A stretch of 64,000 bases of DNA. Source: Kribbella sp. VKM Ac-2569. Its GTDB lineage: Bacteria; Actinomycetota; Actinomycetes; Propionibacteriales; Kribbellaceae. Under the pieces are notes generated by a model that saw only the letters and a program-made list of their open reading frames with translations, was not told the origin of the DNA and searched no databases. The position numbers were made by a program, and so were the translations under genes. The DNA lies in assembly GCF_004216905.1 (NCBI RefSeq), contig NZ_SGXJ01000002.1:682001-746000 (forward strand), written 5' to 3'. Below, in pieces: positions 38,082-47,232 of this stretch; position 1 is the first letter of the stretch, and each line of letters begins with the position of its first letter.

Positions 38082-40618
38082 CGCTCCGGCTTGGTGAAGG
38101 TCAGGGAGTGTTTGCGGGTCGCCTCCACGGCGCCCTTGGTGTAGGCCCACTGGAGGGTTTCGCCCTTGACCCACAGGTCGGTCTGGTCGGTGTAGTTCGA
38201 CGAGAACGCGTGGCCGGACACACCGGTCAGGTTGACCCAGCGGGACTTGTCGAAGTCCGACAGGTCCACGACCATCCGCATCGACGGGGTCGCGGTCACG
38301 TCGTACCCCTCGGCGGCGTCCCAGGCGGTGGCGTCGACGATCGACGTACCGCCGCCCAGCTCGTACGGGCCGCGGTTGAAGATCTTCTCGACCGGTCCGA
38401 TCCCGGACTTGCCCAGGGTCTGGTTGGTCAGCGTCAGCTTGTGCAGCCGGCCCCACTGCCAGTTGGCCGGCTCCCGCGCCATCTTCTGGGTGATCTCGGT
38501 CCGCGCGTTGATCAGGGCCTCGCGGAGGATGTCGTCCCGGCTCTCCCGCTGCGGCGTCCCGATGTTGTCCCACCAGCCGCTGTTCTGCTGCCCGATCAGA
38601 TTGTGGATCACCTCGAACCAGCGTGAGCCGCCGTCCGGCCAGGTGCCTTCGGGGAGCTGGTCGTGGAAGGTCAGCGCGAGCAGGTTGCGCCAGACCACGT
38701 TGAAGTACGCCGCGGCCGCCGAGTCCGGCGGCTGGGTGAAGTCCCAGTTCTTCAGGACGTCCTGGCCCTGCTTGTCGAACGTGTCGTCGATGCTGATCCG
38801 GAGCAGGTACGGCACCAGCATCTCGGCGGCCTTGCTCTTGGTGTCCAGCTGGATCGACGCCATCGCGTTCGCGTCCAGCTTCCCGGCCGCCTTGATCCGG
38901 TCGAGGATCTGCTGCGAGCGGTAGCCGTAGTCCCAGGAGTTGGTCAGGTAGTACGTGTACGTGTTCGGTACGACGGCCTGGTTCGCGGTGACGATGATGC
39001 CGTCCGGTGGGTCGAACTCGCTCGGCAACGCGTCGAACGGGACGTACCCCTTCCACGCGTACTTCGGATCCCATCCCGGGACCGGCCAGTCACCGCGGCC
39101 GGTGGTGCGGATCGGGATCAGTCCGGGCGCCTGGTAGCCGATGTGGCCGTCGGTGTCGGCGTACACCAGGTTCTGCGAGGGCACCTGGAACTGCTGCGCG
39201 GCGGCGCGGAACTGGCTCCAGTTCTGCGCGGTGTTGATCGCGAACAGCGCGTCAGCGGTCCGCCCCGGGTTCAGTGCCGTCCACTGCAGCGCGACGCCGT
39301 ACGCCGTCGGGTACTTCGCCTGCGCCGCAGCCGACTCGCCGATCTTGCGCTCGTCCTCGTCGACGTCCGAGATGAGCGGACCGTGCCGGGTCTCGCGGAC
39401 GGTGATCTTCACCGGCTCGTCCTGGCCGGCCACCTTGAACGTCTCCTCGCGGGAGGCCATCGCCCGCCACTTGTTGTTGTAGAGGACGTTGTTGCCCTCG
39501 ATCCGCTCCAGGTACAGGTCCTGGACGTCCGGGTCGAGGTTGGTGAAGCCCCAGGAGATCGCGTTGTTGTGGCCGATCACCACACCGGGCAGGCCGGAGA
39601 AGCTGAAGCCGGAGACGTCGAACGGACACGCCTTGCCGACGTTGTTGCAGTGCAGGCCGACCTGCGTCCAGATCCCCGGCATGGTCGCGCCGAGGTGCGG
39701 GTCGTTGGCCAGCAGCGGCTTGCCGGTAGTGGTGTGGTCACCCGAGACCACCCAGGAGTTCGATCCGACGCCGTCACCCTGGCCGAGCAGCTCGGGCAGG
39801 CCCTTGGCGACCTTCTGCACCGAGTCCAGCGACTTGAGCAGGTCCTGGGTGAGCATGCTCCGCCGTACCTCGGTGCTGACCGGAGCGGTGGTGAACTTGC
39901 CGTCCTTGCCGATCGAGCCGGCAGACATGATCGGCTGGTTCCGGTCGTACGGGTACTGCGGGTAGAGGCTCTCGACGTTGCGCGCCGGCATCGCGGCGAG
40001 CAGCTTCGTCCGGGTGACCTCCTCGTCCAGGTTGCCGCCCAGGTCCCACGCCATCGCCTTCAGCCAGGACAACGAGTCGGCCGCGGTCCACGGCTCCGGC
40101 GTGTAGTTCTTCGGCCCGCCGGGCTGGAGGGACAGTACGCCGTACTCGAGGCTGAGACCGGAGCCGCTGTGCGTGGAGAGGTACGCGTTGACGCCACGGG
40201 CGTAGTCGTCGAGGTACTGCCGGGTGGTCGGGCTGAGCAGCGGCAACTCTTTCTCCGCCACCCGCCGCCAGCCGAGCGTCCGGACGAACTTGTCGGTCTC
40301 GAGCGCGGTCTTGCCGAACAGCTCGCTCAACCGGCCGGACGTGACGTGCCGGCGGAAGTCCATCTCGAAGAACCGGTCCTGCGCGTGCACGTACCCCTGC
40401 GCCGCGAACAGGTCGGCGGGGGTGTCGGCGTAGATCTGCGGGATTCCGTTGGTGTCCCGGACCACGCTGACCTCGGCGTCCAGGCCGTTCAGCTCGATGG
40501 TTCCGTCGTACGTCGGGAACGAGTGGCGGACGACGAAGACGACGGTACCGGCGATCACCAGGAGGACCGTGGCGAGGGCGATTCCGCTGATGACGACGAC
40601 TCGAAGCAGGCGTGGCAC
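38078..40618 (-). CDS. penicillin acylase family protein (Ntn hydrolase, membrane-anchored or secreted)
   Basis: The 846-aa Ntn hydrolase has an N-terminal TM/signal (VVVISGIALATVLLVIAGTVVFVV), an alpha-chain region (VVRDTNGIPQIYADTPADLFAAQGYVHAQDRFFEMDFRRHV) and an autoproteolytic junction. The nucleophile Ser starts the beta chain in GVGSNSWVVSGDHTTTGKPLLANDPHL, near residue 289. ISWGFTNLDPDVQDLY and NAGYR-like late motifs follow. Members hydrolyse amides such as beta-lactams or acyl-homoserine lactones; the substrate is not determined. No partner gene. Confidence 0.92.
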   Translation of the reverse strand: MPRLLRVVVISGIALATVLLVIAGTVVFVVRHSFPTYDGTIELNGLDAEVSVVRDTNGIPQIYADTPADLFAAQGYVHAQDRFFEMDFRRHVTSGRLSELFGKTALETDKFVRTLGWRRVAEKELPLLSPTTRQYLDDYARGVNAYLSTHSGSGLSLEYGVLSLQPGGPKNYTPEPWTAADSLSWLKAMAWDLGGNLDEEVTRTKLLAAMPARNVESLYPQYPYDRNQPIMSAGSIGKDGKFTTAPVSTEVRRSMLTQDLLKSLDSVQKVAKGLPELLGQGDGVGSNSWVVSGDHTTTGKPLLANDPHLGATMPGIWTQVGLHCNNVGKACPFDVSGFSFSGLPGVVIGHNNAISWGFTNLDPDVQDLYLERIEGNNVLYNNKWRAMASREETFKVAGQDEPVKITVRETRHGPLISDVDEDERKIGESAAAQAKYPTAYGVALQWTALNPGRTADALFAINTAQNWSQFRAAAQQFQVPSQNLVYADTDGHIGYQAPGLIPIRTTGRGDWPVPGWDPKYAWKGYVPFDALPSEFDPPDGIIVTANQAVVPNTYTYYLTNSWDYGYRSQQILDRIKAAGKLDANAMASIQLDTKSKAAEMLVPYLLRISIDDTFDKQGQDVLKNWDFTQPPDSAAAAYFNVVWRNLLALTFHDQLPEGTWPDGGSRWFEVIHNLIGQQNSGWWDNIGTPQRESRDDILREALINARTEITQKMAREPANWQWGRLHKLTLTNQTLGKSGIGPVEKIFNRGPYELGGGTSIVDATAWDAAEGYDVTATPSMRMVVDLSDFDKSRWVNLTGVSGHAFSSNYTDQTDLWVKGETLQWAYTKGAVEATRKHSLTFTKPER

Positions 40619-40680
40619 GGACCAACCGTAGAGAATCCCCCCGCCCTCCCCAAATGGGGTCCCTCACAACTTTGCGTTGC

Positions 40681-40707
40681 TCTGCGTCCTCTGGACAGGG
40701 ACGCAGA
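40681..40707. terminator. hairpin in the acylase/fmdB divergent gap
   Basis: A 9-bp perfect stem (40681-40689 with 40699-40707, TCTGCGTCC arm) and 9-nt loop lie between two divergent genes, so it terminates neither. It could be a regulatory stem in the leader of fmdB or a protein-binding dyad; the type is assigned for lack of a better one. Confidence 0.3.
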
Positions 40708-40805
40708 GTTGAGGTAGGCGAGGGCGGGTTTGGAATACTTCGGTCGGCTGGCGCATTATTAGCAGTCGGGTAGTAGGAGTGCCAGCGGCTTGAAGGGAAC
40801 CGACC

Positions 40806-41156
40806 GTGCCGACGTACCAGTACCAGTGCACCGACTGTGGTGAAGCGCTCGAGGTGCGCCAGAGCTTCACGGACGATGCTCTGACCGTGTGCCCGAACTG
40901 CCAGGGGAACCTGCGCAAGGTCTTCAACGCCGTGGGCGTCGTGTTCAAGGGTTCCGGTTTCTACCGGAACGACAGCCGGTCGTCCGGCAAGAGCTCGGTG
41001 CCGGCGAAGGCCGAGTCGTCGTCCTCGTCGGGGTCCTCGTCCTCCGACTCGTCGTCCAAGGGTTCCTCCGGGTCGTCGAATGGTTCGTCGTCCTCCGGTT
41101 CCTCGTCTTCGGGTTCGTCCTCGAGCAGCTCGTCCTCGGGCACCAGCGCGGCCTGA
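40806..41156 (+). CDS. FmdB-family zinc-ribbon protein, Ruc-like
   Basis: The 116-aa protein has an N-terminal FmdB/CxxC zinc ribbon (MPTYQYQCTDCGEALEVRQSF and TVCPNCQGNLRKVFNAVGVVFKGSGFYRND). The long disordered tail is made mostly of Ser and Gly. The mycobacterial homologue at the same locus, Ruc (Rv0991c), is a redox-regulated chaperone that uses the four zinc Cys and a disordered C terminus. The tail here is far more serine-rich. Co-linear with the SAF-domain and mscL genes. Confidence 0.85.
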   Translation: MPTYQYQCTDCGEALEVRQSFTDDALTVCPNCQGNLRKVFNAVGVVFKGSGFYRNDSRSSGKSSVPAKAESSSSSGSSSSDSSSKGSSGSSNGSSSSGSSSSGSSSSSSSSGTSAA

Positions 41157-41202
41157 CCGCGCACCCTGTGGATAACTGAAGGGCGGCTGCCGGCGAAACT
41201 CG

Positions 41203-41215
41203 TATCTTCTCCGGC
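41203..41215 (+). promoter_or_regulatory. -10 element of leaderless SAF-gene promoter
   Basis: TATCTT at 41203-41208 followed by seven bases and ATG. Confidence 0.4.
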
Positions 41216-41833
41216 ATGAAAATCCCTTCCCTGCTTCGTGACCTGTTGCGTGCCGCCCGGTGGCACCGCCGGCTCCTCGCCGGCGTCGCCGCCGCGGCCG
41301 CCGTGTACTTCGGACTTCTCGCCCTCTCCCCCGCGCCGCCACCGACGGTCGCGGTGCTGGCCGCCGCGCGCGACCTCACCGGCGGCGTCGCCCCGACGCG
41401 CGACGACCTGCGGACCGTCGACCTGCCACCCGGCTCCGTGCCCGCCGGTGCACTCAGACCCGGCAGTGAACTGACCACCCGCGTGCTCAGCGGACCGGTC
41501 AGAGCCGGCGAACCACTCACCGACGCCAGATTCTTGGCACCACCCGCCGTGCCGCCCGGCTCACTCGCCTATCCGTTCCGCGTCGACGACGCGGACATCA
41601 CCGCGCTCCTCCGGGTCGGCGACCGCATCAATCTGTACGCCGCCGACAGCGCGACCGCAGGCGCCGCGAGCCAGCTCGCCCGCGCCGTGCCCGTGATCGC
41701 TCTGCCGACGCCTCGATCGACCACGTCCGGCGCGCTGATCGTGGTCGCGACCACCCCGGAAGTCGCCACCCGGTTGGCCCAGGCCAGTTCGAACTCACGT
41801 ATCACCGTGGCCCTGACGCCGGACACGAGCTGA
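41216..41833 (+). CDS. SAF-domain / RcpC-CpaB-like exported protein
   Basis: The 205-aa protein has one N-terminal TM (LLAGVAAAAAVYFGLLAL) and an extracytoplasmic SAF domain (VAVLAAARDLTGGVAPTRDDLRTVDLPPGSVPAGAL, then LSGPVRAGEPLTDARFL). A RcpC-like C-terminal part follows (LLRVGDRINLYAADS, ALIVVATTPEVATRLAQASSNSRITVAL). CpaB/RcpC proteins serve Flp pilus assembly, but no pilus genes are present here, and this gene is conserved at the mscL locus in Actinomycetes. The role is unknown. Confidence 0.82.
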   Translation: MKIPSLLRDLLRAARWHRRLLAGVAAAAAVYFGLLALSPAPPPTVAVLAAARDLTGGVAPTRDDLRTVDLPPGSVPAGALRPGSELTTRVLSGPVRAGEPLTDARFLAPPAVPPGSLAYPFRVDDADITALLRVGDRINLYAADSATAGAASQLARAVPVIALPTPRSTTSGALIVVATTPEVATRLAQASSNSRITVALTPDTS

Positions 41834-41949
41834 TCACTCTTCGGGATTGCGTCGGCACGATGTGTCGCGTTCCGGCGCGGTCGCTCGCCCTGACGGAAGT
41901 GCACCCCTACGTTGTCCGGGTACAACCACCCGCTTCGTGGAGGCACCAC

Positions 41950-42339
41950 ATGCTCAAGGGCTTCAAGGAATTCATCATGCGCGGCAACGTCGTCGACCTT
42001 GCGGTCGCCGTCGTCATCGGCGCAGCGTTCACCAAGATCATCGGCGCGATCGTCGACGGGCTGATCAACCCGCTGATCGCCGCGATCTTCGGCAAGGCGG
42101 ACCTCACCGGTGTCTGGAACTTCAAGATCAACGGCGCTCAGTTCTCGATCGGCCTGATCCTGGACGCGGCGTTGGGCTTCCTGTTCGTCGCCGCAGCCGT
42201 CTACTTCTTCATCGTGATGCCGCTGAACAAGCTGGCCGAGCGCCGCAAGCGCGGCCAGGAGCCCGAGCCGGACCCGCTCACCACCGAACAGGAGCTGCTG
42301 ACCGAGATCCGGGACCTGCTGCGCACCCGCCAGTCATAA
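41950..42339 (+). CDS. mscL: large-conductance mechanosensitive channel MscL
   Basis: The 129-aa channel opens on membrane tension to release solutes during hypo-osmotic shock. MLKGFKEFIMRGNVVDLAVAVVIGAAFTKIIGAIVDGLINPLIAAIFG is the canonical N terminus and pore helix. The second TM is LDAALGFLFVAAAVYFFIVMPLN, and the cytoplasmic bundle ends TEQELLTEIRDLLRT. The ATG begins the conserved N terminus; 30 upstream in-frame codons are not part of the family. Confidence 0.96.
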   Translation: MLKGFKEFIMRGNVVDLAVAVVIGAAFTKIIGAIVDGLINPLIAAIFGKADLTGVWNFKINGAQFSIGLILDAALGFLFVAAAVYFFIVMPLNKLAERRKRGQEPEPDPLTTEQELLTEIRDLLRTRQS

Positions 42340-42362
42340 CCCCAGCAGGTGGGCGCAAATCC

Positions 42363-42875
42363 TCAGCCCCTGAGCTCGCCGGCGCCCACCTGCTCACCGG
42401 CATAACGCATCCAGCGGTACGGGACCGGCTGCCCGTCGTTCCACTCCTCCATCAAGGCGGCAGGGACGTCGACGAAGCCACTGCCGTGGTAAGCCCGGAT
42501 CGCCGGGGCGTTCTCCGGACGGACCCTCACGAACACCTCCGAGTACCCGGCCTCCAGAGCCGGCCCGAGCAGTGCCCGCACGAGTTCACCGCCGACCCCA
42601 CGACCACGGACCTCCGGGTCCACGATGATCCGGGCGAGTTCGACCTCGTCCTCCTCGTCGTCGAGCCAGACCTCGCCGTACCCGACCGGCCGATCGCCGT
42701 CGAACAGCAGATAGGAGTGGATGTCCGAGTCGACCGTCCGCCAGCTCGTCCGCAGTTCCTCCGGGAACGGATAGACCACCCGCCCGGACAGCAACGCCAC
42801 TTCTTTCGCGTTCGCGGCCCAGTCCGCGACCTGCACGCCGTACCCGTCGGCGAACCCCCGAAGCTCCACGCTCAT
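42363..42875 (-). CDS. GNAT family N-acetyltransferase
   Basis: The 170-aa protein has SYLLFDGDRPVGYGEVWLDDEEDEVELARIIVDPEVRGRGVGGELVRALL (acetyl-CoA loop RGRGVGG) and NAPAIRAYHGSGFVDV. The ATG directly follows a GAGGGG run; other starts are possible. It lies 4 nt after the hydrolase stop and is co-transcribed with it. Substrate unknown. Confidence 0.85.
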   Translation of the reverse strand: MSVELRGFADGYGVQVADWAANAKEVALLSGRVVYPFPEELRTSWRTVDSDIHSYLLFDGDRPVGYGEVWLDDEEDEVELARIIVDPEVRGRGVGGELVRALLGPALEAGYSEVFVRVRPENAPAIRAYHGSGFVDVPAALMEEWNDGQPVPYRWMRYAGEQVGAGELRG

Positions 42876-42879
42876 CCCC

Positions 42880-43530
42880 TCAGTTGACGAACTCCACGAT
42901 CGTTCGCAGCAGCTGATCCAGGTACGGCGGGTCGTTCCTCGTACGGAAGGCGGGCGTCGGCGGTTCGGGACACCCAGCCAGCTCACGACTCCCCCGGATC
43001 GACCGCAGCAAGGCGTCGACCGTCTTCCGCTGATGCGATGGATTCTCCGGTACCGAAGGCAGCACCGCCACCCGAATTCGTGTCAGCGAAGCCAGCTCTG
43101 CATCCGATACGCCCCGCAGGATGCCGCCCGCGAGCAGTTCGTCCGCGGCCGCCGGCGGGCACCCACGGTTCACCATCCCGGCGTGCGCGCGCTCATTCGC
43201 GGCGGCGTCGTCGCCGGTCGCGGGCCACGCCAGGAGGAGGCGATCGACCAGCTCCGGAAACCTCAACGCCAGCAGGACCGCAACGGTACATCCATTGGAG
43301 GCCCCAACGATTCTTACCGGTCCGGAACGTTTCGCCAGCTGTTCACCCAGTGCCGCGACCTCGACGTCCCACGCACTGGCTCGCTGCGGCCGGTCGGGCG
43401 CCAGTAGCTCCATGCCCTCCGGCGCGAGCGCCGCGGACAGTCCGTCAATGATTCCCGTCGTACCCCAGAACGCTTCGGCGTCCATGGCGTCCCAGAGGCC
43501 GCCATGGACGAGGAACACCGACGCTGTCAT
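42880..43530 (-). CDS. alpha/beta hydrolase
   Basis: The 216-aa alpha/beta-hydrolase fold protein has oxyanion motif VFLVHGGLWDAMDAEAFWG and nucleophile elbow VRIVGASNGCTVAVLL (Ser in GASNG). The usual late catalytic His in a GH motif is not obvious, so activity is uncertain. Its ATG overlaps the stop of an upstream 46-codon ORF by 3 nt (ATGA type). Confidence 0.8.
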   Translation of the reverse strand: MTASVFLVHGGLWDAMDAEAFWGTTGIIDGLSAALAPEGMELLAPDRPQRASAWDVEVAALGEQLAKRSGPVRIVGASNGCTVAVLLALRFPELVDRLLLAWPATGDDAAANERAHAGMVNRGCPPAAADELLAGGILRGVSDAELASLTRIRVAVLPSVPENPSHQRKTVDALLRSIRGSRELAGCPEPPTPAFRTRNDPPYLDQLLRTIVEFVN

Positions 43531-43667
43531 CCGTGGTGCGGGGGGACCTCGTTCAGAATGCGCTCGTCGTCGTCGCTGCCGTGGTCGTTGTCACCCCAGG
43601 TCCGCGGGTCGTCGTCCCGCGTCTGCTCCGGCAGCAGCGGCTCGTCGTCTTCGTACGGGCTCGTCAT
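43527..43667 (-). CDS. small acidic protein (46 aa)
   Basis: The 46-codon frame encodes a very acidic peptide starting MTSPYEDDEPLLPEQTR and ending with EVPPHHG. It has strong third-position GC, GGAGG just before the ATG, and a stop that overlaps the hydrolase start (ATGA), as real genes here do. No domain is recognisable. Moderate confidence because of its length. Confidence 0.55.
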   Translation of the reverse strand: MTSPYEDDEPLLPEQTRDDDPRTWGDNDHGSDDDERILNEVPPHHG

Positions 43668-43880
43668 GCCTCCAGATTACCGAGTCACCGGAGCTCTCCG
43701 GGAGTGCTGCGCGGTGACCTGGGGGTAGGTGACCAGTGCGCGCACGTTACAGCTGTGCCACGGTTGGGGCTCGATCCCGCGGCGTGACCGGAAAGACGCG
43801 CCGCCGTGATGTTCCGGCACGCGCGGTGTGACCCCGTTCCACCATCATGGTGGACCTTGCCAACCCGGAAGGACCGAGTC

Positions 43881-44483
43881 GTGAGTGCACAACGGACACG
43901 GGGCCTGATCGGTGCGACGCTTGTCGTGGTTGTGCTCGGAGTTGCCGCCGCCTGCGGCACCGAGGACGCCTCGTCCCCGCCCGCCGCCCAGCCCACCCAA
44001 ACGGTGACCAGCACGCCGCCCACCCCGTCAGCCAGCCCCAGCGGTACGCCGAGCACGGACTGCCCCGAGACGATCACAGCCGTCCGCACTGCCACCGACA
44101 AGGTGGTGTGGGGACAGGGCGCGGCCACGTCGAAGTTCAACCCCGTCAGCGTGACGATCTGCCAGTACGACGCACAGGCGACCGGGCAGAACTACGCGAC
44201 GATCACCACCAAGCGCATGGGCAAGCAGGCGACCGACCTGTTCGCCCTGGTCAACGCGGCGAAACCCGTCGCGAAGAAGCCGAGCATGTGCACCAAGGAA
44301 CTCGGCCCCACGTACGTGCTGCGGTTCACCGACAACGATCGCGGCGTCCTGTCGTTCACCGCTGAATCCTTCGGCTGCCACCGTCTGGTGGCGACCTCGC
44401 TGGAAGGTCAGGGCAAGCCCGGCACACTGCCGGCGCCGCGCCAGGTGACCGCCGAGCTGACGAAGTCGCTCGGCCTGCGCTGA
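43881..44483 (+). CDS. secreted lipoprotein, DUF3558-like
   Basis: The 200-aa protein has a lipoprotein signal (IGATLVVVVLGVAAAC lipobox), then a Thr/Pro/Ser-rich linker (about 35 residues) and a folded domain with paired Cys (TDCPETITA, VTICQYDA, SMCTKELG, FGCHRLV). The GTG start has GGAAGGACC upstream. Resembles actinobacterial DUF3558-type surface lipoproteins, but I am not certain of the family. The 200 nt before it show nothing else. Confidence 0.7.
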   Translation: MSAQRTRGLIGATLVVVVLGVAAACGTEDASSPPAAQPTQTVTSTPPTPSASPSGTPSTDCPETITAVRTATDKVVWGQGAATSKFNPVSVTICQYDAQATGQNYATITTKRMGKQATDLFALVNAAKPVAKKPSMCTKELGPTYVLRFTDNDRGVLSFTAESFGCHRLVATSLEGQGKPGTLPAPRQVTAELTKSLGLR

Positions 44484-44624
44484 CCCCGCGCCGGACGCGC
44501 ACCCCGAAGCCGTCCGAAGTGGGGTCTACCCGCGCCTGCCTTGCGGGTCCCTTTCGAGGTCGACCCGCGAGGCAGGTTGCGGCGGACGCCGCGTGTGCCG
44601 CACCCTCGCACTGAGGGAGGGCGC

Positions 44625-45932
44625 ATGCGAACGATCCGGCTGCTGTGCGCGCTCGCCCTCGCCTGCACCGCCTGCTCGGCTCCGGCAGCCGACGAGAACA
44701 CACCCTGTACGCCGGGCTTCACCTGCACCACGCTGCACGTCCCGCTCGATCGACAACGCCCGGACGGCCCGTCGCTCGACCTCGCCGTCATCGCCGCCGA
44801 CAACGTCGACGCGTCCCGCGGCGTCCTCCTGCTGCTCACGGGCGGCCCGGGGCAACCCGGCGTACCGCTCCTCCCCAACCTGCGACGCAACGTGCACCCT
44901 GACGTGCTGCGCGAGTACCGACTCGTGAGGTTCGACCAGCGCGGCACAGGTCGCGACGGCATCAATTGCCCTTCTCTGCAAGAGACTGTGGGCGGTTCGG
45001 ACTTCCTGACTCCACCGGCCACGGCTGTCGACGAGTGCGCCGAGCACATCGGGTCCGGCGCCGGGTACTACGGAACGCCTGACACCGTCGACGACATCGA
45101 GCAGCTCCGCCAGGTCCTCAAGGTGGATCGGCTCACGATCGACGGGACGTCGTACGGCAGCTTCACCGCGGCGCAGTACGGCCTGAAGTACCCGGGCCAC
45201 GTGCAGGCGCTCGTGCTGGACTCCGTCGTACCGCACAAGGGATTCGACCCGATGGGTGCGGATCTCATGGCTGCGAGCACTGGTGTCCTCAAGGCCACCT
45301 GCGACCAGGATCCCGCGTGCAAGACGGACCCGGTGGCGGACCTGGCGTGGCTGGTGCAGCACGGCGTCAGCGGCACGGACCTGATGGAGTCGCTGGCCGT
45401 CGCGAGCCTCAACTCGGTCAACCCGTCTCTCAAGGGAATCCCGGCCGTCCTCCACTCCGCACGCAGCGGCAACGACGTCGGTTTGAAGAACCTGTTCCAG
45501 CGGACCACCAGCAAGGGCCTGTCCTTCGACACGCTGTCCGCAGGCCTCCACATGGCCACCCTCTGCTCGGACCTGCGCTTTCCCTGGTCCGGCAAGCCCG
45601 ACCGCAAGACCGCCCTCGACGACGCGGTACGTCGCCTGGACCCGAAGCAGCTGTACCCGTACGACGTGGCGACCGCACGCGACCAGCTGATGATCCAGGG
45701 CTGCCTACGCTGGCCGGCTGACCGCGTGTCGACGTACCCGGCCGGGAAGGAGTTGACGCCGCGCACGCTGATCCTGCACGGGAACAACGACCTGTTCTGC
45801 CCGCTCGACTGGGCCAGATGGGAGAAGGCGCACGCACGGGACGCCGAGTTGGTCGTCGTACCGGGAAGCGGTCACAGCGTGCAGCGGGACCCGCGCGGGA
45901 AGGCGGCGGTGCGGGAGTTCCTGCTCCACTAG
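44625..45932 (+). CDS. secreted alpha/beta hydrolase lipoprotein (tripeptidyl aminopeptidase / TAP-like)
   Basis: The 435-aa protein has lipobox LALACTAC, HG-type oxyanion motif LLLLTGGPGQPG, RLVRFDQRGTGRDG and nucleophile IDGTSYGSFTAAQYG (Ser near 173). A lid region follows, then the TAP-like C-terminal domain with TLILHGNNDLFCP (Asp) and VPGSGHSVQRDP (His near 416). Members release N-terminal tripeptides or hydrolyse esters outside the cell. It starts about 140 nt after the DUF3558-like gene; GAGGGAGGG precedes the ATG. Confidence 0.9.
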   Translation: MRTIRLLCALALACTACSAPAADENTPCTPGFTCTTLHVPLDRQRPDGPSLDLAVIAADNVDASRGVLLLLTGGPGQPGVPLLPNLRRNVHPDVLREYRLVRFDQRGTGRDGINCPSLQETVGGSDFLTPPATAVDECAEHIGSGAGYYGTPDTVDDIEQLRQVLKVDRLTIDGTSYGSFTAAQYGLKYPGHVQALVLDSVVPHKGFDPMGADLMAASTGVLKATCDQDPACKTDPVADLAWLVQHGVSGTDLMESLAVASLNSVNPSLKGIPAVLHSARSGNDVGLKNLFQRTTSKGLSFDTLSAGLHMATLCSDLRFPWSGKPDRKTALDDAVRRLDPKQLYPYDVATARDQLMIQGCLRWPADRVSTYPAGKELTPRTLILHGNNDLFCPLDWARWEKAHARDAELVVVPGSGHSVQRDPRGKAAVREFLLH

Positions 45933-46024
45933 AGATCGAACTGTGCGCGAACGGTTGCAGCACGTGGGCGGCTCGATGCGTCTAATAGGTGTGAGGAGTT
46001 GTACGCCCAGCCAGGGAGTGGCGA

Positions 46025-46537
46025 GTGGAGTTCGAGGAGTACGTGTCCGCCCGTGGACAGGAACTGGTGCGGCTCGGGTTCACGGTCTCCGGCGACTACC
46101 AGCGTGCGGAGGACCTGGCGCAGATCGCGCTGATGCAGGCGTTCCGCTCGTGGCGGAAGGTGCGCAACGCGGACGATCCGCATCACTACGTCCGGCGGAT
46201 CCTGGTGAACGAGTACTTGTCGATGACGCGCCGGCGCTCGTTCACCGAGGCGCCGACGGCCGACCTCGACCCGCAGCGCACCGTGCCCGACCACGCCACG
46301 AGTGTCGCCAACTCCGACGACCTGTGGCGCGCTCTGGCGACGCTGTCCGCCCGGGAACGGGTCGTTTTGGTCCTGCGCTACTACCAGGACCTGGACGACC
46401 AGACGATCGCCGACGTGCTCGGCATCAAACCGTCCTCCGTGCGTGCGACCGCGAGCCGAGCGCTCGCGTCGCTCCGGCGGCGGCCGGCCTATTCAGGGGC
46501 CAGCGAGTCCAACCGTGTTGATGAGAGGTTGTCGTGA
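46025..46537 (+). CDS. ECF RNA polymerase sigma factor, SigE-family
   Basis: The 170-aa sigma factor has region 2 ([47 protein letters not shown]) and region 4 ([49 protein letters not shown]). GTG start. Its TGA overlaps the GTG start of the META-domain membrane protein, the usual sigma/partner coupling. Confidence 0.9.
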   Translation: MEFEEYVSARGQELVRLGFTVSGDYQRAEDLAQIALMQAFRSWRKVRNADDPHHYVRRILVNEYLSMTRRRSFTEAPTADLDPQRTVPDHATSVANSDDLWRALATLSARERVVLVLRYYQDLDDQTIADVLGIKPSSVRATASRALASLRRRPAYSGASESNRVDERLS

Positions 46538-47139
46538 GCAACACCGATCTCGAGGATGACCTGCGAGGTACCTTCGAACGCGCCGCGGCCTCAGTGCCGC
46601 AGGCCGTGGACCTGACCGAGCGCGCCACCACGGGCGCCCGTCGCGCGCAGCGGCGTACCTGGGTCGTCTCCGGCGCTGCCGCCGTCGCGGTGGCTGCGAT
46701 CGCGGTCGCCGGGTTCGGGCTGGCCGGGTCGCGGAACCAGCCGACGCAGCCGCCGGTCGCCGGCGGGCAGGCACCGGCGTCGGCGAGTGCGACACCACAG
46801 GTGGTCTCGGCCCAGACCGTGGCCGGCACTTGGCGACCAGTGCAGATGGTCGGCGCCAAGACGCTCAAGGCCGCCCGGCCGGAGGACCCGGTGCTGGTGT
46901 TCAAGCCGGACGGCACATGGACGGGCTCCGACGGCTGCAACGGGCTGCAGGGGACGTTCAGCATCGGTCAGCGTGGCGCGTTCAGCGCGACTTCCGGTCC
47001 GCAGCACCTCGTCGGGTGCGAGAACGTGCCGCACACCGGCGTACTGCACGCCGCCAAGCGGATCGCGATCAGCGCCGACACGCTGCAGTTCTTTGGTGCC
47101 GACGGGCGTCAACTTGCGAGTTACGCTCGCGCACGGTAG
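46534..47139 (+). CDS. membrane protein with extracytoplasmic META (HslJ-like) domain, sigma-factor partner
   Basis: The 201-aa protein has a cytoplasmic N terminus (about 1-38; [36 protein letters not shown]) and one TM ([21 protein letters not shown]). A Pro/Ala linker leads to a META domain (about 90-201; [40 protein letters not shown]). Two Cys in DGCNG and VGCEN match HslJ-type folds. Likely the sensor or anti-sigma of the coupled ECF factor (inference). No zinc anti-sigma motif is present. Confidence 0.78.
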   Translation: MSNTDLEDDLRGTFERAAASVPQAVDLTERATTGARRAQRRTWVVSGAAAVAVAAIAVAGFGLAGSRNQPTQPPVAGGQAPASASATPQVVSAQTVAGTWRPVQMVGAKTLKAARPEDPVLVFKPDGTWTGSDGCNGLQGTFSIGQRGAFSATSGPQHLVGCENVPHTGVLHAAKRIAISADTLQFFGADGRQLASYARAR

Positions 47140-47232
47140 TCGAATCTGTTCGCGGACGGTGATCAGGTCTTGACGGAACGGAGTTCTTGAACGGACCATC
47201 TAGTGGTTTGGTCCACCGATCTGGGGAGCTTT

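Noticed and set aside
37332-39074. 580-codon minus-strand frame overlapping the phosphotransferase and acylase
   Set aside because: Runs antisense through one gene and out of frame through another; not protein-like.
40981-41156. Possible frameshift or simple-repeat artefact in the serine-rich tail
   Set aside because: The frame stays open to a natural TGA and the repeat keeps codon periodicity, so I keep it as coding and only flag the length.
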